Shown here: positions 8,808 to 18,439 of the stretch, piece after piece
Position numbering within the stretch: position 1 is the stretch's first letter
Layout of the letters: the number at the start of each line of letters is the position of its first letter
NCBI RefSeq assembly: GCF_002847285.1
Contig: NZ_CP025407.1
Coordinates: forward strand, 3,422,501-3,486,500
Direction of reading: 5' to 3'
DNA: 64,000 nucleotides
Source: Streptomyces sp. CMB-StM0423
GTDB lineage: Bacteria; Actinomycetota; Actinomycetes; Streptomycetales; Streptomycetaceae
The notes under the pieces: model-generated
Databases searched by the model: none
Told to the model about the DNA's origin: nothing
What the model saw: the letters and a program-made list of their open reading frames with translations, nothing else
Position numbers and translations under genes: made by a program

Positions 8808-10253
8808 CTACGCCGGCGCGACCAGCAACGGGCGGGCGCGCTCGCGCAGTTCCGCCACCATCGGCTCGTCGCCGTACGGCTCCAGCCGGGCCAGCAGGTC
8901 CTTCACGTACTCCGTCGTCCGCGCCGACGAGATCCGGCCCGCGACCTCCACCGCCCGCGTGCCCTGCGCGCACGCCGCGTCGAGGTTCCCCGACTCCAGC
9001 TCCGCCACCGCCGCCACGATCAGCCGCAGCCCGTGCGAGCGTACGAACGCCTCCGTCGGCCGCGCCAGCGCCTGTTCGGTGAACCGCCGCACCTGCCGCG
9101 GCACCCGCAGGTCGCGATAGCACTCGGCGGCGTCCGCGGCCAGCCGGTCGTAGGCGTAGAAGTCGAGCCAGGCCGGGTCGGGGTCGCCCGCACGGGCGCG
9201 CTCCAGCCAGCTCTCCGCCGCCGCCAGGGCCGTGCCGCACGACGCTTCGTCCTGTGCGCGGGCGTGCGCCCGCGCCTCGACGAGGTGGAAGAAGCTCATC
9301 GCACGCGCCGTCGCCAACCCCCTGTTGCGCTCGATCGCCGCCTGCGCGAGGTCCACGCCCTCGTCGGCGAAGCCGCGGTACGTCGCCTGGAGCGACATCG
9401 ACGCCAGGACGTACCCGCCGAGCGGCACGTCCGCCGCCGCCCGCGCGAGCCGCAGCGCCTGGATGTAGTACCGCTGGGCCGCCTCCTGCTGCCCCGTGTC
9501 GAAGGCCATCCACCCGGCGAGCCGGGTGAGTTCGGAAGTCGCGCCGAAGAGCGAGCGCCCGACCTCGTCGGTGTACGCGCCGAGCAGCAGCGGCGTCGCG
9601 TCCACCCGCAGGCACTCCGGCACCATCGACGCCCGCCAGTCGCCGCCCCCGTACTTGGAGTCCCAGCGCCGCGCCTCGTCCGCCGCGTCGCGCAGCTTGG
9701 CGACGTCGCTGTGCCCCACGCGCCGCGGCCCCGGGCCGTCGGCGGCGGGCGCGTGCTGCGGGTCGACGCCGTCGAGGCCGCGGGCGACCGAGCCGTCGGC
9801 CGGCGTGATCAGCCAGCGGGAGGCGGGCGTCGCGTACGCGCTGACGGCGAAGGAGCCGGCGAGGCTCTGCCAGATGCCGCCGCTGCCCGCGCGCCGCCCG
9901 GCGAGGTCGAGCCGGTACAGCTCGGTGGCCGAGCGCACCGCCTCGCCCACGTCCCGCGGGAACGCCAGGCCCACTTCGGGCGCCGGGTCGGTGTCGGCCA
10001 GCCCTATCTCGTGCAGCGGCACGGGGCGGCCGAGCTTGCCGGCGATGGCGGTGGCGATGAGGTGGGGCGCGGCGCCCTGGGGCACCATCCCCTTCGTCAC
10101 CCAGCGGGCGACGGACGTCTTGTCGTACCGAAGCGTCATGCCGCGCTGCGCGCCGAGGTCATTGACCCGGCGGGCGAGTCCGGCGTTGCTGATCCCGGCG
10201 AGCGCGAGCATGTGGCCCAGCTTCTCGTTCGGCCCGCGTGGCGTCCTGGACAT
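8808..10253 (-). CDS. NsdA-like HTH/TPR regulatory protein
   Basis: A 481-residue protein beginning with a Cro/XRE-like segment (about 10-75: [20 protein letters not shown] through [13 protein letters not shown]). The C-terminal half (about 250-480) is all-helical and TPR-like, with repeats rich in Ala, Leu, Tyr and Arg. It resembles the Streptomyces NsdA family, negative regulators of sporulation and antibiotic production; that match is from memory. The start at 10253 has GAGGGG 5 nt upstream; the open frame upstream to 10319 lacks a comparable site. Its neighbours (AtrA-like regulator, sigma factor, sporulation-associated-type protein) fit a developmental role. Confidence 0.75.
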   Translation of the reverse strand: MSRTPRGPNEKLGHMLALAGISNAGLARRVNDLGAQRGMTLRYDKTSVARWVTKGMVPQGAAPHLIATAIAGKLGRPVPLHEIGLADTDPAPEVGLAFPRDVGEAVRSATELYRLDLAGRRAGSGGIWQSLAGSFAVSAYATPASRWLITPADGSVARGLDGVDPQHAPAADGPGPRRVGHSDVAKLRDAADEARRWDSKYGGGDWRASMVPECLRVDATPLLLGAYTDEVGRSLFGATSELTRLAGWMAFDTGQQEAAQRYYIQALRLARAAADVPLGGYVLASMSLQATYRGFADEGVDLAQAAIERNRGLATARAMSFFHLVEARAHARAQDEASCGTALAAAESWLERARAGDPDPAWLDFYAYDRLAADAAECYRDLRVPRQVRRFTEQALARPTEAFVRSHGLRLIVAAVAELESGNLDAACAQGTRAVEVAGRISSARTTEYVKDLLARLEPYGDEPMVAELRERARPLLVAPA

Positions 10254-11021
10254 GCACACCCCTCGACCACCGACGGCTCCCGTCCGGCAGGTGGGGATCC
10301 GGCCGGGTCGCATATGCACCCAGCGTAGTTCGCCGGATCCCGACCGTTAAGAGGAATGTTTCCGGATGGCGGGATTGCAGCGCGCGTGCTCCGGGGTCGT
10401 GTGGCGGTGCGCCGTACGTGCGCTCTGCCCGCAAAGGGCCGTGCACGCTTGGCTGGTTGTCCGTGGGTGGGCTCGCCGCGCCTGGGAAAGCGGCGGGCCT
10501 GGGGAACTCCGCCGTCATTCATCCCCGCGGGCGGCGGCTCACGGTCCGGGGAGCGCGGGACGCTTCCCGGACCACACAAGCCCGGAAGACGGGCTTGGAT
10601 GGCCGGGATTGCGCCGTGTAGAGAATGGCTGAATGACGCCCCTCACGGGGGGTGTAGATCCGGGCGTACGGGACGCCCGCACCGGAGTCCGGGCACCGCC
10701 CGGGTGTCCGTACCGCGTTCCGGACGGCGCGCCGGGGGGCCGGTTCGTACCGCCTGTTGATCCTCTTCCTCATGCAGGGCCCGCCGGGCCGCCCAACTGC
10801 CGTGAGCGCGCCCGCGCGGCGGCCTCCGGGGGCGCTTCCGGCCGTGACGGGCAGACTCCCGCACGACCGCATCCACTCACATGCGCCCCTCTCGTGGCAG
10901 CATTGGTCCTGACGAAGCGGCAGTACGCCCTGAGCGTGGCGGAGTTGATGCCGATCGCCCGGCTCGCCTGGCTCGCTTGGCATATGCCGATACGTCCCCA
11001 GTTGCCCACGAGGAGGCGCGC
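10254..11021. other. 768-bp intergenic region with divergent promoters
   Basis: No gene is supported. It separates the divergent NsdA-like and asparagine-synthase-like genes. A possible plus-strand promoter is TTGGAT (10595-10600) and TAGAGA (10619-10624) with an 18-bp spacer, but this leaves a leader of about 400 nt. GCCGAT, resembling half of a sigma-WhiG -10 element, occurs near 10950 and 10986 without a matching TAAA at the right distance. Length and lack of coding signal suggest complex control or an unseen leader RNA. Confidence 0.3.
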
Positions 11022-13124
11022 ATGCGGTGGTTGGTGGGGTGGAGCAGTGCCGCCGCCGCGCCCTCGTTCCTCGACGGTGCCCAGTCCGCCGACGACTACG
11101 ACCTCCACCCCGTCGGCGCCCAGCTCGTCTGGGGCGGCTCCGATCCGCTGTGGGCGGTCGGCGACTGGCGGCCGGACGAGATCCGCGTCGTCGACGTCGC
11201 CCCGCTGATCCGGCTGGCGGTCTTCGGCACCTGCGGCGCGAGCGGCGACCAGTTGCGCGTGGGCCTGCTGTCCGCCCGCGGCGGCGCCGTACGGCACCTG
11301 ACCGCCTGGTCCGGCGGGTACACGGCCGTCGCGCAGGTCGGCCGCCGCACCACCGTCCTCGGCGACCTCGCCGGCGCGCGCCCCGTCTTCCACGCCGCCT
11401 GGGACGGCGGCACCGCGTACGCGACCGCCGCGCTGCCGCTCGCCGACCTGATCGAGGCCGAGCTGGACGTCCCCCACCTCGCCGCCCAACTCGCCTGCCC
11501 CGACGTGCCGGAGGCGCTCGGCGACGGCACGCCGTACGCCGGCGTGCGCCGCGTGCCTCCCGGCCACGCGCTCATCCTCCGCGAGGGCGCCAAGGAGATC
11601 ACCGGCTACGAGCCGCGCGCCTCCCTCGCCGTCGCCGCCCCTTCGCTGGACACCGAACCGGCAGTGGCGGGCGTACGCGACGCGCTGGTGGAGTCCGTAC
11701 GCGCCCGGCTCGCCGCCCCGCGCCACGCGCCGGAACCCGGCTACGGCGGCCTCGACCCCGGCCCCGTACCCGGCATGGGCCCGGCCGACCGCCGCGCCTC
11801 GCGCGGTCCCGCGCCCGGCATCGGCGCCGACCTGTCCGGCGGCATCGCCTCCGGCACCCTCGCGCTGCTCGCCGCCGGGCTGCCGGGCGCGCCCGGCACA
11901 CCGCCGGGGCTGGGCCCCGGACAGGGCGAGCGCCTGGTGGCCGTGACGTTCAACGACCTGACGGCGCGCGCCGACGAGGCCGAGCTGGAGCGGGCCCGCA
12001 CCATCGCCGCCAACCCGCGACTGCACCACGTGGTGGTGGCCGCCGGCGAGGCGGCACTGCCGTACGCGGACCTGGAGAGCATGCCGCTGACGGACGAGCC
12101 TGGGCCCTCCCTGGTCGCCGCCGCCCGGCACCGGCGCAGGCTGACTGCGGGCAGCGCCGACCACCTCGTGGGCGTCGGCGCCCGCGAGGTCCTCGACGCG
12201 CACCCGGCGCGGCTCGCGGACCTGCTGCTGGACCGCAGACGGCGCTCGCTGTTCCGGCCCGTGACGGCGCTGGCGCGCGCGGAGGGCTCGGTGCTGGCAC
12301 CGCTGACCGTCTACCGCGCGGCCCGCCGGCTGGCCCGTACGTCGTACTGGGAAGGCATCTCCGAAGGCGCCGAGGCGCTCCTCGACGACCCCGCGGGCGT
12401 GCCCGGCGGAGCGCCCGGGCGCAGCCGGGGCGCGCTCGACGCGTCGCTGGCCGCGCTGAGCTGGTGCCGGCCGGGGCCTGCGGCGCGGTGGCTGACGGGC
12501 GAGGCGCTGGCCGAGGTGGCGGTACGGCTCCGGGGCTCCGCGGGCACGGCGAACGGCGACGGCACCGGCCGCCCCGGCGAGCGCCGCGCCGCCGCGGCAC
12601 TGGCGCAACTGGGCGCCGACTACCGCGTCTTCGAGCAGGCCGCGGAGGTCAGGTTCCAGCGGCTGCACGCCCCCTTCCTCGACAACCAGGTCGTACGGGC
12701 CTGCCGCGCCCTGCCCGAGGCGCTGCGCGTACAGCCGGGCGCGCGGGCAGCGGTGCTCGGCGCCGTACTCGACGGCGCGGGCATCCGCGGGCTGCCGCCG
12801 GGCTGGGGCGCGACGACCGGCCCCGCGGCGGCCGCCGCGTCGGCGGAGCGCATCGGGCTGCGCCGCGCCTCAACGGAGCTGGCCGACCTCTTCCACCGGC
12901 CGCTGCTGGCGGACGCGGGTCTGGTGGAGGGCCGGGTCGTACGCAAGGCGCTGCGCGCGGCGGCGGACGGCGAGGCGCTGCCGCTGGGCGGGCTCGCGGA
13001 GCTGGTCTCGACGGAGCTGTGGCTGCAGCGGCTGCTGATGCGGCGCGGGTCGTGCTGGACGGGCGACGCGGCGCCGCGGCAGCGCGCGGTCGCGGGCGGG
13101 GTGCCGCCGCGGCTGCCGCTGTAG
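11022..13124 (+). CDS. Degenerate asparagine-synthase-like protein (sporulation-associated type)
   Basis: A 700-residue protein with the two-part layout of class B asparagine synthetases: an N-terminal Ntn-hydrolase-like region (about 1-200) and a C-terminal ATP-pyrophosphatase-like region. Key residues are missing. The N-terminus starts MRWLVG, so there is no Cys2 nucleophile for glutamine hydrolysis, and the PP-loop near residues 271-276 reads SGGIAS where active enzymes have SGGxDS. A catalytically altered or regulatory role is therefore likely. I recall the S. coelicolor orthologue being annotated sporulation associated. AGGAGG 5 nt before the ATG fixes the start. Confidence 0.7.
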   Translation: MRWLVGWSSAAAAPSFLDGAQSADDYDLHPVGAQLVWGGSDPLWAVGDWRPDEIRVVDVAPLIRLAVFGTCGASGDQLRVGLLSARGGAVRHLTAWSGGYTAVAQVGRRTTVLGDLAGARPVFHAAWDGGTAYATAALPLADLIEAELDVPHLAAQLACPDVPEALGDGTPYAGVRRVPPGHALILREGAKEITGYEPRASLAVAAPSLDTEPAVAGVRDALVESVRARLAAPRHAPEPGYGGLDPGPVPGMGPADRRASRGPAPGIGADLSGGIASGTLALLAAGLPGAPGTPPGLGPGQGERLVAVTFNDLTARADEAELERARTIAANPRLHHVVVAAGEAALPYADLESMPLTDEPGPSLVAAARHRRRLTAGSADHLVGVGAREVLDAHPARLADLLLDRRRRSLFRPVTALARAEGSVLAPLTVYRAARRLARTSYWEGISEGAEALLDDPAGVPGGAPGRSRGALDASLAALSWCRPGPAARWLTGEALAEVAVRLRGSAGTANGDGTGRPGERRAAAALAQLGADYRVFEQAAEVRFQRLHAPFLDNQVVRACRALPEALRVQPGARAAVLGAVLDGAGIRGLPPGWGATTGPAAAAASAERIGLRRASTELADLFHRPLLADAGLVEGRVVRKALRAAADGEALPLGGLAELVSTELWLQRLLMRRGSCWTGDAAPRQRAVAGGVPPRLPL

Positions 13125-13157
13125 GAGGTTCGCGGCCCCCGGCGCTTCGCGGGCCCC

Positions 13158-13187
13158 GCGGTAAGGGGCTTCGCGGTAAGGGGCTTC
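13158..13187 (+). repeat. 15-bp tandem duplication
   Basis: GCGGTAAGGGGCTTC occurs twice head to tail, flanked by further GGGGCTTCGCGG partial copies, in the 131-bp gap before the L-2-hydroxyglutarate oxidase gene. It may be a local slippage product or part of a terminator. Confidence 0.6.
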
Positions 13188-13255
13188 GCGGCCCCTGGTT
13201 TGGCGGCGGCCGGGCCGGTCGGGGGATGATGGGGCCGACCCCTGCCGGAGGTGCC

Positions 13256-14596
13256 ATGGCCGACGACTGCGACGTACTCGTGATCGGCGCCGGCATCGTC
13301 GGCCTCTCCACGGCGTACGCGCTGACGCGGGCCGCCCCCGGCATCCGCGTCGTCGTCCTGGAGAAGGAGCCAGGCCCGGCCCAGCACCAGACCGGGCGCA
13401 ACAGCGGCGTGATCCACAGCGGCCTGTACTACCGGCCGGGCTCGCTCAAGGCGCGCTACGCGGTGCAGGGCGCCACCGAGCTGGTCGCCTTCTGCGCCGA
13501 GCACGGGCTGCCGCACGCGGTCACCGGCAAGATCGTCGTCGCCACGGACCGGGACGAGCTGCCGCGCCTGCACGCCCTGGCGCAGCGCGGGCGTGAGAAC
13601 GGCATCCCGGTGCGCGAGCTGGGTCCCGCGCAGATCACGGAGTACGAGCCGCATGTGCGCGGGCTGGCGGCGCTGCACGTGGCGACGACGGGGGTGTGCG
13701 ACTTCCGGGCGGTGGCGCGGACGCTGGCGGAGCTGGCGCGGGAGGCGGGGGCGGAGGTGCGGTACGGGGTGGAGGTACGGGCGATCGCGAGACGCCCGGG
13801 CGGGGCGCGTACCTCTGAGCCCACGGCCGTCTCTGACACCACCCACCCCGACGACACCACCGGCCCCGGTACTTCCGTCCGCCCCACCGACGCCACCTGC
13901 CCCGCCGACGCCACCCGCCCTGCCGATGCCACCGGCCCGGCTGTCGCCGTCCGCACCGCCGCCGGTGACGTCGTCCGCGCCCGCGCCCTCGTCAACTGCG
14001 CCGGCCTGCACTCCGACCGCATCGCCCGCATCGCCGGCGATCGCCCAGGGCTGCGCATCATCCCCTTCCGCGGCGAGTACTACGAGCTGGCCCCGCACGC
14101 CGCCGACCTCGTCCGCGGCCTCGTCTACCCCGTCCCCGACCCCGCGTTCCCGTTCCTCGGCATCCACCTCACCCGCGGCATCGACGGCGCCGTCCACCTC
14201 GGCCCCAACGCCGTACCCGCGCTGGCCCGGGAGGGGTACTCCCGTACGAGCCTCAGCCCCCGCGACGCCGCCGCCACGGTCGCGTACCCCGGCAGTTGGC
14301 GCATAGCACGCCGCCACTGGCGCTACGGCGCCGGCGAACTCCGCCGCTCCCTCTCCCGCCGGGCGTTCACCCGGGACGTACGGCGCCTGCTGCCCGCCGT
14401 CGACGAGAAGGACCTGCGCCCGGCACAGGCGGGGGTACGGGCGCAGGCGGTGCTGCCGGACGGGGCGCTGGTGGACGACTTCCGCTTCGCGGAGGGGCCG
14501 CGGACGATCCACGTACTGAACGCGCCGTCCCCGGCCGCGACCGCGTCGCTGCCGATCGGCAGGGAGATCGCCCGCCGGACGCTCGCCCTGCTGTGA
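13256..14596 (+). CDS. lhgO: L-2-hydroxyglutarate oxidase-type FAD enzyme
   Basis: A 446-residue DAO-family flavoprotein. The FAD dinucleotide fold VLVIGAGIVGLSTAYALTRA is at residues 5-25, and QTGRNSGVIHSGLYYRPGS matches the L2HG oxidase/dehydrogenase family, which oxidises L-2-hydroxyglutarate to 2-oxoglutarate. ALVNCAGLHSDRIA and IIPFRGEYYEL are also conserved. Residues about 184-226 are an insert rich in Thr, Pro, Asp and Ala that reads as a local repeat expansion and is unlike the rest of the enzyme. GGAG lies 5 nt before the ATG at 13256. The open frame extends upstream through the previous gene, but that part is shadow. Next comes trmB. Confidence 0.8.
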   Translation: MADDCDVLVIGAGIVGLSTAYALTRAAPGIRVVVLEKEPGPAQHQTGRNSGVIHSGLYYRPGSLKARYAVQGATELVAFCAEHGLPHAVTGKIVVATDRDELPRLHALAQRGRENGIPVRELGPAQITEYEPHVRGLAALHVATTGVCDFRAVARTLAELAREAGAEVRYGVEVRAIARRPGGARTSEPTAVSDTTHPDDTTGPGTSVRPTDATCPADATRPADATGPAVAVRTAAGDVVRARALVNCAGLHSDRIARIAGDRPGLRIIPFRGEYYELAPHAADLVRGLVYPVPDPAFPFLGIHLTRGIDGAVHLGPNAVPALAREGYSRTSLSPRDAAATVAYPGSWRIARRHWRYGAGELRRSLSRRAFTRDVRRLLPAVDEKDLRPAQAGVRAQAVLPDGALVDDFRFAEGPRTIHVLNAPSPAATASLPIGREIARRTLALL

Positions 14597-14610
14597 CGGG
14601 CGGGAGACCA

Positions 14611-14663
14611 CCCCCTTCACCGGCTCGGGGCATGGGGGGACCGCCCCCTTCACCGGCTCGGGG
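14611..14663 (+). repeat. 20-bp direct repeat upstream of trmB
   Basis: CCCCCTTCACCGGCTCGGGG occurs at 14611-14630 and again at 14644-14663 (33-bp period), with similar GACC bases just before each. The second copy ends about 20 bp before the trmB start, so it may affect the trmB leader or be a recent slippage duplication. Confidence 0.7.
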
Positions 14664-14684
14664 CCTCCGTAAAATGGGGACACT

Positions 14685-15443
14685 GTGTCCGACCACTCCG
14701 ATCAGCACGATCGTCCCCAGCCCAGGTTCCCCGACGGCCCCGCCCCCGCGCCCGCCGGGCCGCACAACGAGCGACGTATCCGCTCCTTCGTGCCGCGCCG
14801 CAGCCGCGTGACCCTCGCGCAGGGCGAGGCCCTGAAGCGGCTCTGGCCGAAGTGGGGCTTCGACATCGACGGCGCGTCCGTACTCGATCTCGACGACCTC
14901 TTCTGCGGGCTCCCCGTCGTCCTCGAAATCGGCTTCGGCATGGGCGAGGCGACCGCGGACATGGCCGCCGCCGACCCCGCGACCGGCATCCTCGCCGTCG
15001 ACGTCCACACCCCGGGGCAGGGCAACCTGCTGCGGCTCATGGAGCAGCGCGGCCTGACGAACGTACGCATCGGCAACGGCGACGCCGTCATCCTGCTGCG
15101 CGAGATGCTGCGCCCCGCCGCGCTCGCGGGGATGCGGATCTACTTCCCGGACCCGTGGCCCAAGAAGAGGCACAACAAGCGCCGGCTCATCCAGCCGGAG
15201 TTCCTGGCGCTGGCGGCGTCGCGGATGGCGCCGGGGGCGGTGCTGCACTGCGCGACGGACTGGGAGCCGTACGCGGCGTGGATGCTGGAGACGCTGGAGG
15301 CGTCGCCGTACTTCGAGAACACCCACCCCGGCGGCTACGCGCCGCGGCCGGACTTCCGTCCGCGTACGCGCTTCGAGGGGCAGGGGCTCGGAAAGGGGCA
15401 CATCGTGAACGATCTGCTCTTCCGCCGCATCCGCGATAAATAG
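14685..15443 (+). CDS. trmB: tRNA (guanine-N7-)-methyltransferase TrmB
   Basis: A 252-residue class I SAM methyltransferase forming m7G at tRNA position 46. It shows VVLEIGFGMGEATADMA (SAM motif I), ILAVDVHTPG (motif II), the TrmB signature YFPDPWPKKRHNKRR near residues 149-163, and GLGKGHIVNDLLF near the C-terminus. The first 30 residues are a disordered Pro/His/Asp-rich extension common in actinobacteria. GTG at 14685 follows GGGGA. Length and motifs are normal for the family. Confidence 0.93.
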   Translation: MSDHSDQHDRPQPRFPDGPAPAPAGPHNERRIRSFVPRRSRVTLAQGEALKRLWPKWGFDIDGASVLDLDDLFCGLPVVLEIGFGMGEATADMAAADPATGILAVDVHTPGQGNLLRLMEQRGLTNVRIGNGDAVILLREMLRPAALAGMRIYFPDPWPKKRHNKRRLIQPEFLALAASRMAPGAVLHCATDWEPYAAWMLETLEASPYFENTHPGGYAPRPDFRPRTRFEGQGLGKGHIVNDLLFRRIRDK

Positions 15444-15482
15444 CCCGTCGCGCGCGGCGGGAGGACTGGCTAGGGTCGAAGG

Positions 15483-16859
15483 GTGCAGCACGAAGGCGCT
15501 CAGCTCATGACCCGGCCGCGGGAACCCGAGGAATTCGGCCCGCGCCCGGAGTACGAGGACGCGCGCCCGAAAGCGGCGGAACCTCCTGTGCACACCCCTC
15601 CCGCCGGCCGCCGGTTCTGGCGCAGAAGGGGCGTACGAATAGGCGCGGTGGCGACCGTGCTGACGCTGGCGGGCCTGGCGATCCTGTGGCTGGTGTGGAC
15701 GGAGACCGGCACGCACGGGATGCTCCTGGGCGGCGGGCTGGCGCTGCTGCCGGTGCCGCTGCTGATCGCGGGCTTCCTGTGGCTGGACCGGGTGGCGCCG
15801 GGACCGTGGCGCTACCGCATCTTCGCGTTCGCCTGGGGCGCCTTCGCCGCGACGCTCGTCGCGATGCTGGCGAACACCTTCGCCGCCCGCTGGATGGCCA
15901 CCGGCCTGCCGACGGCGTCGTCACGCGAGGCGGACCTGTGGGGGATGGCGGTCGTCGCGCCGGTGGTGGAGGAGAGCGCGAAGGCGGCGGCAATACTGCT
16001 GCTGTTCCTCTTCCGCAGGCACTACTTCGCCGGCCTGGTCGACGGCCTGGTGCTGGCGGGGATCATCGGCACGGGCTTCGCGTTCACCGAGAACATCCTG
16101 TACCTGGGCCGGGCGTACGAGGAGAACCAGACCTTCGGCGACTCCGGCCCCCTGGCGACGGTGACGGTGACGTTCATCGCCCGGATCGTCTTCTCCCCGT
16201 TCGCGCACCCGCTGTTCACGGCGATGGCGGGCATCGGTTTCGGCCTGGCGGCCATGACGGTCGCGCGTCAGCGTCTACGCCGCGTGCTCCTGCCGGCGGC
16301 GGGCCTGCTGCTGGCGATCGCGATGCACGCGCTGTGGAACGGCTCGGCGGTGATGAACGGCTACGCCTTCCTCGGCGCGTACGCCTTCGTGATGGCGCCG
16401 GTGTTCGGCCTGCTGGTGTGGCTGGCGGTCTGGTCCCGCGGCGGCAAACTCCGCACGATACGGACCCAGCTCCCCGCCTACGCCCAGGCCGGCTGGCTGG
16501 TCCCCGCGGAACCGGTGGCCCTCTCCTCCCTGCGCATCCGCAAGATAGCCCGCAGCCTGGCCCGCCACGCCCACGGCGACGAGGCCCGCCGCGCAGTAGC
16601 CGACTACGAACGCGCGGCGACCACCCTGGCCCTGCTCCGCGCCCAGGCCACGCAGGGCCGCCCGGCAAAGGACTACGCAGCCCGAGAACAGGCCCTCCTG
16701 GCAAGGATGTGGCAGAACAAGGCCATAGCCCAACCCGCCCTGACCAGAGCCGCCTACACCACCAACCCACCCCGCCCAACCCCCTGGCCCCCACCCCAGG
16801 GCACTGCACACTCCCCGCAACGCATCCCCTTCCCTGCGCCTGGCAGCAGGCCCGCGTAG
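15483..16859 (+). CDS. PrsW-family intramembrane metalloprotease
   Basis: A 458-residue membrane protein. After a hydrophilic N-terminus come several membrane helices carrying the PrsW signatures: VVEESAKAAAI (EExxxK, near residue 160), GFAFTENILYLG, HPLFTAMAGIGFG and AMHALWNGS. In Bacillus, PrsW cleaves the anti-sigma factor RsiW; actinobacterial substrates are mostly unknown. The cytosolic tail of about 110 residues is charged, then Pro-rich. I use GTG 15483; ATG 15507 is an equally possible start eight codons later. It is the last gene before the defence island. Confidence 0.85.
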   Translation: MQHEGAQLMTRPREPEEFGPRPEYEDARPKAAEPPVHTPPAGRRFWRRRGVRIGAVATVLTLAGLAILWLVWTETGTHGMLLGGGLALLPVPLLIAGFLWLDRVAPGPWRYRIFAFAWGAFAATLVAMLANTFAARWMATGLPTASSREADLWGMAVVAPVVEESAKAAAILLLFLFRRHYFAGLVDGLVLAGIIGTGFAFTENILYLGRAYEENQTFGDSGPLATVTVTFIARIVFSPFAHPLFTAMAGIGFGLAAMTVARQRLRRVLLPAAGLLLAIAMHALWNGSAVMNGYAFLGAYAFVMAPVFGLLVWLAVWSRGGKLRTIRTQLPAYAQAGWLVPAEPVALSSLRIRKIARSLARHAHGDEARRAVADYERAATTLALLRAQATQGRPAKDYAAREQALLARMWQNKAIAQPALTRAAYTTNPPRPTPWPPPQGTAHSPQRIPFPAPGSRPA

Positions 16860-16953
16860 CCGGGAGGCGGAGCGCACTGCCCGGCAGCAGCGGTACGCTA
16901 CGCCCCTCGAAACCCAACTGCGCACACTCTGAAGCCAGACGCGAGGTTGCTGA

Positions 16954-17925
16954 ATGCTTCCGTTGGACTACTCGGCCGCGCTGAACGCCACAGCGACCAG
17001 TTCAGCATCATCCGATCCCGAACTGATCGCAGTCCGGGATCATCTCATTCGGCTCGATCCCAACGGAGAGCGCTTCTCCCTTGTACTCCGGGATACGATC
17101 GACCAGCTTCTGAACGGTGAGGTCACGGGCCGTTACGACTGGGGCACACTGCTTAAGACAGAGAAGACACATGCCGGCAGCCTGGTAGAGATCAACTTGC
17201 AAAGAGAATTCAAGTTTGCCGACGGCGAATCGATGGATTATCGTATCGCCGGAATCGAAGTCGACTGCAAATTCTCGCAGAGGTTCGGTTCCTGGATGAT
17301 ACCGCCAGAAGCTATCGGGCATCTCTGTTTGGTGGTATGGGCGGATGACATGAAGAGCCAGTGGCGAGCCGGGCTCATCCGAATCCAAGAGGAGATCCTC
17401 AACCAGAAGTCTAATCGTGACCGGAAGCTCACGATCAAGGCTGAGCACAGGAACAAGATTTACTGGCTCATGCCCGACGGCAAGCTCCCAGAGAACGTAC
17501 TTCTACACATGCCTGCAGTCGATCGCCATGCTGTCCTCGGGCAGAAGAGCGGTCAGGCGCGCGTGAACGAACTGTTCAGGCGGGTCCAGCAGCGCAGAAT
17601 TACGAGAAACGTGGTCCGTACAGCCGCCCAGCAGAAGGACTACATGAAGAGGGTCCGCGGTAACGGAGGAGCAAGATCCAGCCTCCGCCGTCACGGCATT
17701 CTCATTATGGGAGATTACCGAAAGCACCAGCAAGTTGCAGCGGATCTGCAGGTCCCGGTCCCCCGAGAAGGAGAGTTCGTCAGTGTGCGCGTAACGCGGG
17801 CGCAAAATGGCCAGCACGCAAGACCACGCGTATACCTGGAGGGCGACTGGTGGGCGGTTGCTGGAGACCAGGACCCGGCCGAGTCGGCGCCAACGCTCCC
17901 GAAAACGCGAAACTCCGATGCCTGA
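16954..17925 (+). CDS. NaeI-type (type IIE) restriction endonuclease
   Basis: A 323-residue protein of the NaeI family. Glu79, Asp95 and Asp104-x-Lys106 (MDYRIAGIEVDCKFS) repeat exactly the spacing I recall for the NaeI active site (Glu70, Asp86, Asp95, Lys97). Residues 52-55 (LLNG) fall where NaeI has Leu43-x-Asp-Gly, the ligase-like motif with Leu in place of Lys. The C-terminal half (about 170-300) should be the second, effector-DNA-binding domain of type IIE enzymes. GAGG is 7 nt before the ATG. Third positions are clearly more A/T-rich than in the flanking genes. The Vsr gene overlaps its end by 8 bp. Specificity (GCCGGC for NaeI) is not proven here. Confidence 0.88.
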   Translation: MLPLDYSAALNATATSSASSDPELIAVRDHLIRLDPNGERFSLVLRDTIDQLLNGEVTGRYDWGTLLKTEKTHAGSLVEINLQREFKFADGESMDYRIAGIEVDCKFSQRFGSWMIPPEAIGHLCLVVWADDMKSQWRAGLIRIQEEILNQKSNRDRKLTIKAEHRNKIYWLMPDGKLPENVLLHMPAVDRHAVLGQKSGQARVNELFRRVQQRRITRNVVRTAAQQKDYMKRVRGNGGARSSLRRHGILIMGDYRKHQQVAADLQVPVPREGEFVSVRVTRAQNGQHARPRVYLEGDWWAVAGDQDPAESAPTLPKTRNSDA

Positions 17926-18406
17926 AAAGCTCGATCCCCCCGACATAGGGGATGCTGAGCAGAAGTCCTGGCGCCCGCCAGACGGGTCGTGGGCTTCTTC
18001 TGCTGCCCGCCGCCGAAATATGCAGGCAATCCGCAACCGCGATACCAAACCGGAACTGACCATCCGGCGCCTGGTGCATGCACTCGGACTCCGGTACCGA
18101 GTGGCGGCACGGCCGCTTCCGGACCTGCGGCGGACTGCGGACCTGGTGTTCCGTCCAGCAAAGGTCGCAGTGTTCATCGATGGGTGCTACTGGCACGGCT
18201 GCCCGGAGCACTACATCCCTCCCAGGACAAACAAGGGCTATTGGTCGGAAAAAGTGACTAAGAACGTCGCCAGGGACCGCGACACCGATGAACAGCTCGC
18301 CGATGCAGGCTGGGCAGTCCTCCGCTACTGGGAGCACGAGAATCCCGTCGCATGCGCCCACCAGATCGCCGACACTGTGCGAAGGCGCCGGGAGGAGTCG
18401 AAGTAG
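17918..18406 (+). CDS. vsr: Very short patch repair endonuclease (Vsr)
   Basis: A 162-residue Vsr family nuclease, which nicks beside T:G mismatches arising from deaminated 5-methylcytosine. Family features: RRRNMQAIRNRDTKPELTIR at the start of the fold, RTADLVF with the catalytic Asp, FIDGCYWHGCPEH with zinc/catalytic residues, and the NVARDRDTDEQLADAGWAVL helix. The ATG at 17918 overlaps the end of the NaeI-type gene (ATGCCTGA), so the two form one operon. Its presence supports a C5-cytosine methylation system, consistent with the methyltransferase at 23535. Confidence 0.92.
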   Translation: MPEKLDPPDIGDAEQKSWRPPDGSWASSAARRRNMQAIRNRDTKPELTIRRLVHALGLRYRVAARPLPDLRRTADLVFRPAKVAVFIDGCYWHGCPEHYIPPRTNKGYWSEKVTKNVARDRDTDEQLADAGWAVLRYWEHENPVACAHQIADTVRRRREESK

Positions 18407-18439
18407 CCTGCCGGAGGGAAGCCGTCACCGCAGCCGGAA

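Noticed and set aside
10940-10995. Sigma-WhiG promoter upstream of the asparagine-synthase-like gene
   Set aside because: GCCGAT occurs twice, but no TAAA-type -35 element lies at the required distance.
11027-14596. 1189-codon frame apparently fusing the asparagine-synthase-like region with the flavoprotein
   Set aside because: Only the part after 13256 is real; the earlier part is an out-of-frame reading of the asparagine-synthase-like gene, and a good ribosome binding site lies before 13256.
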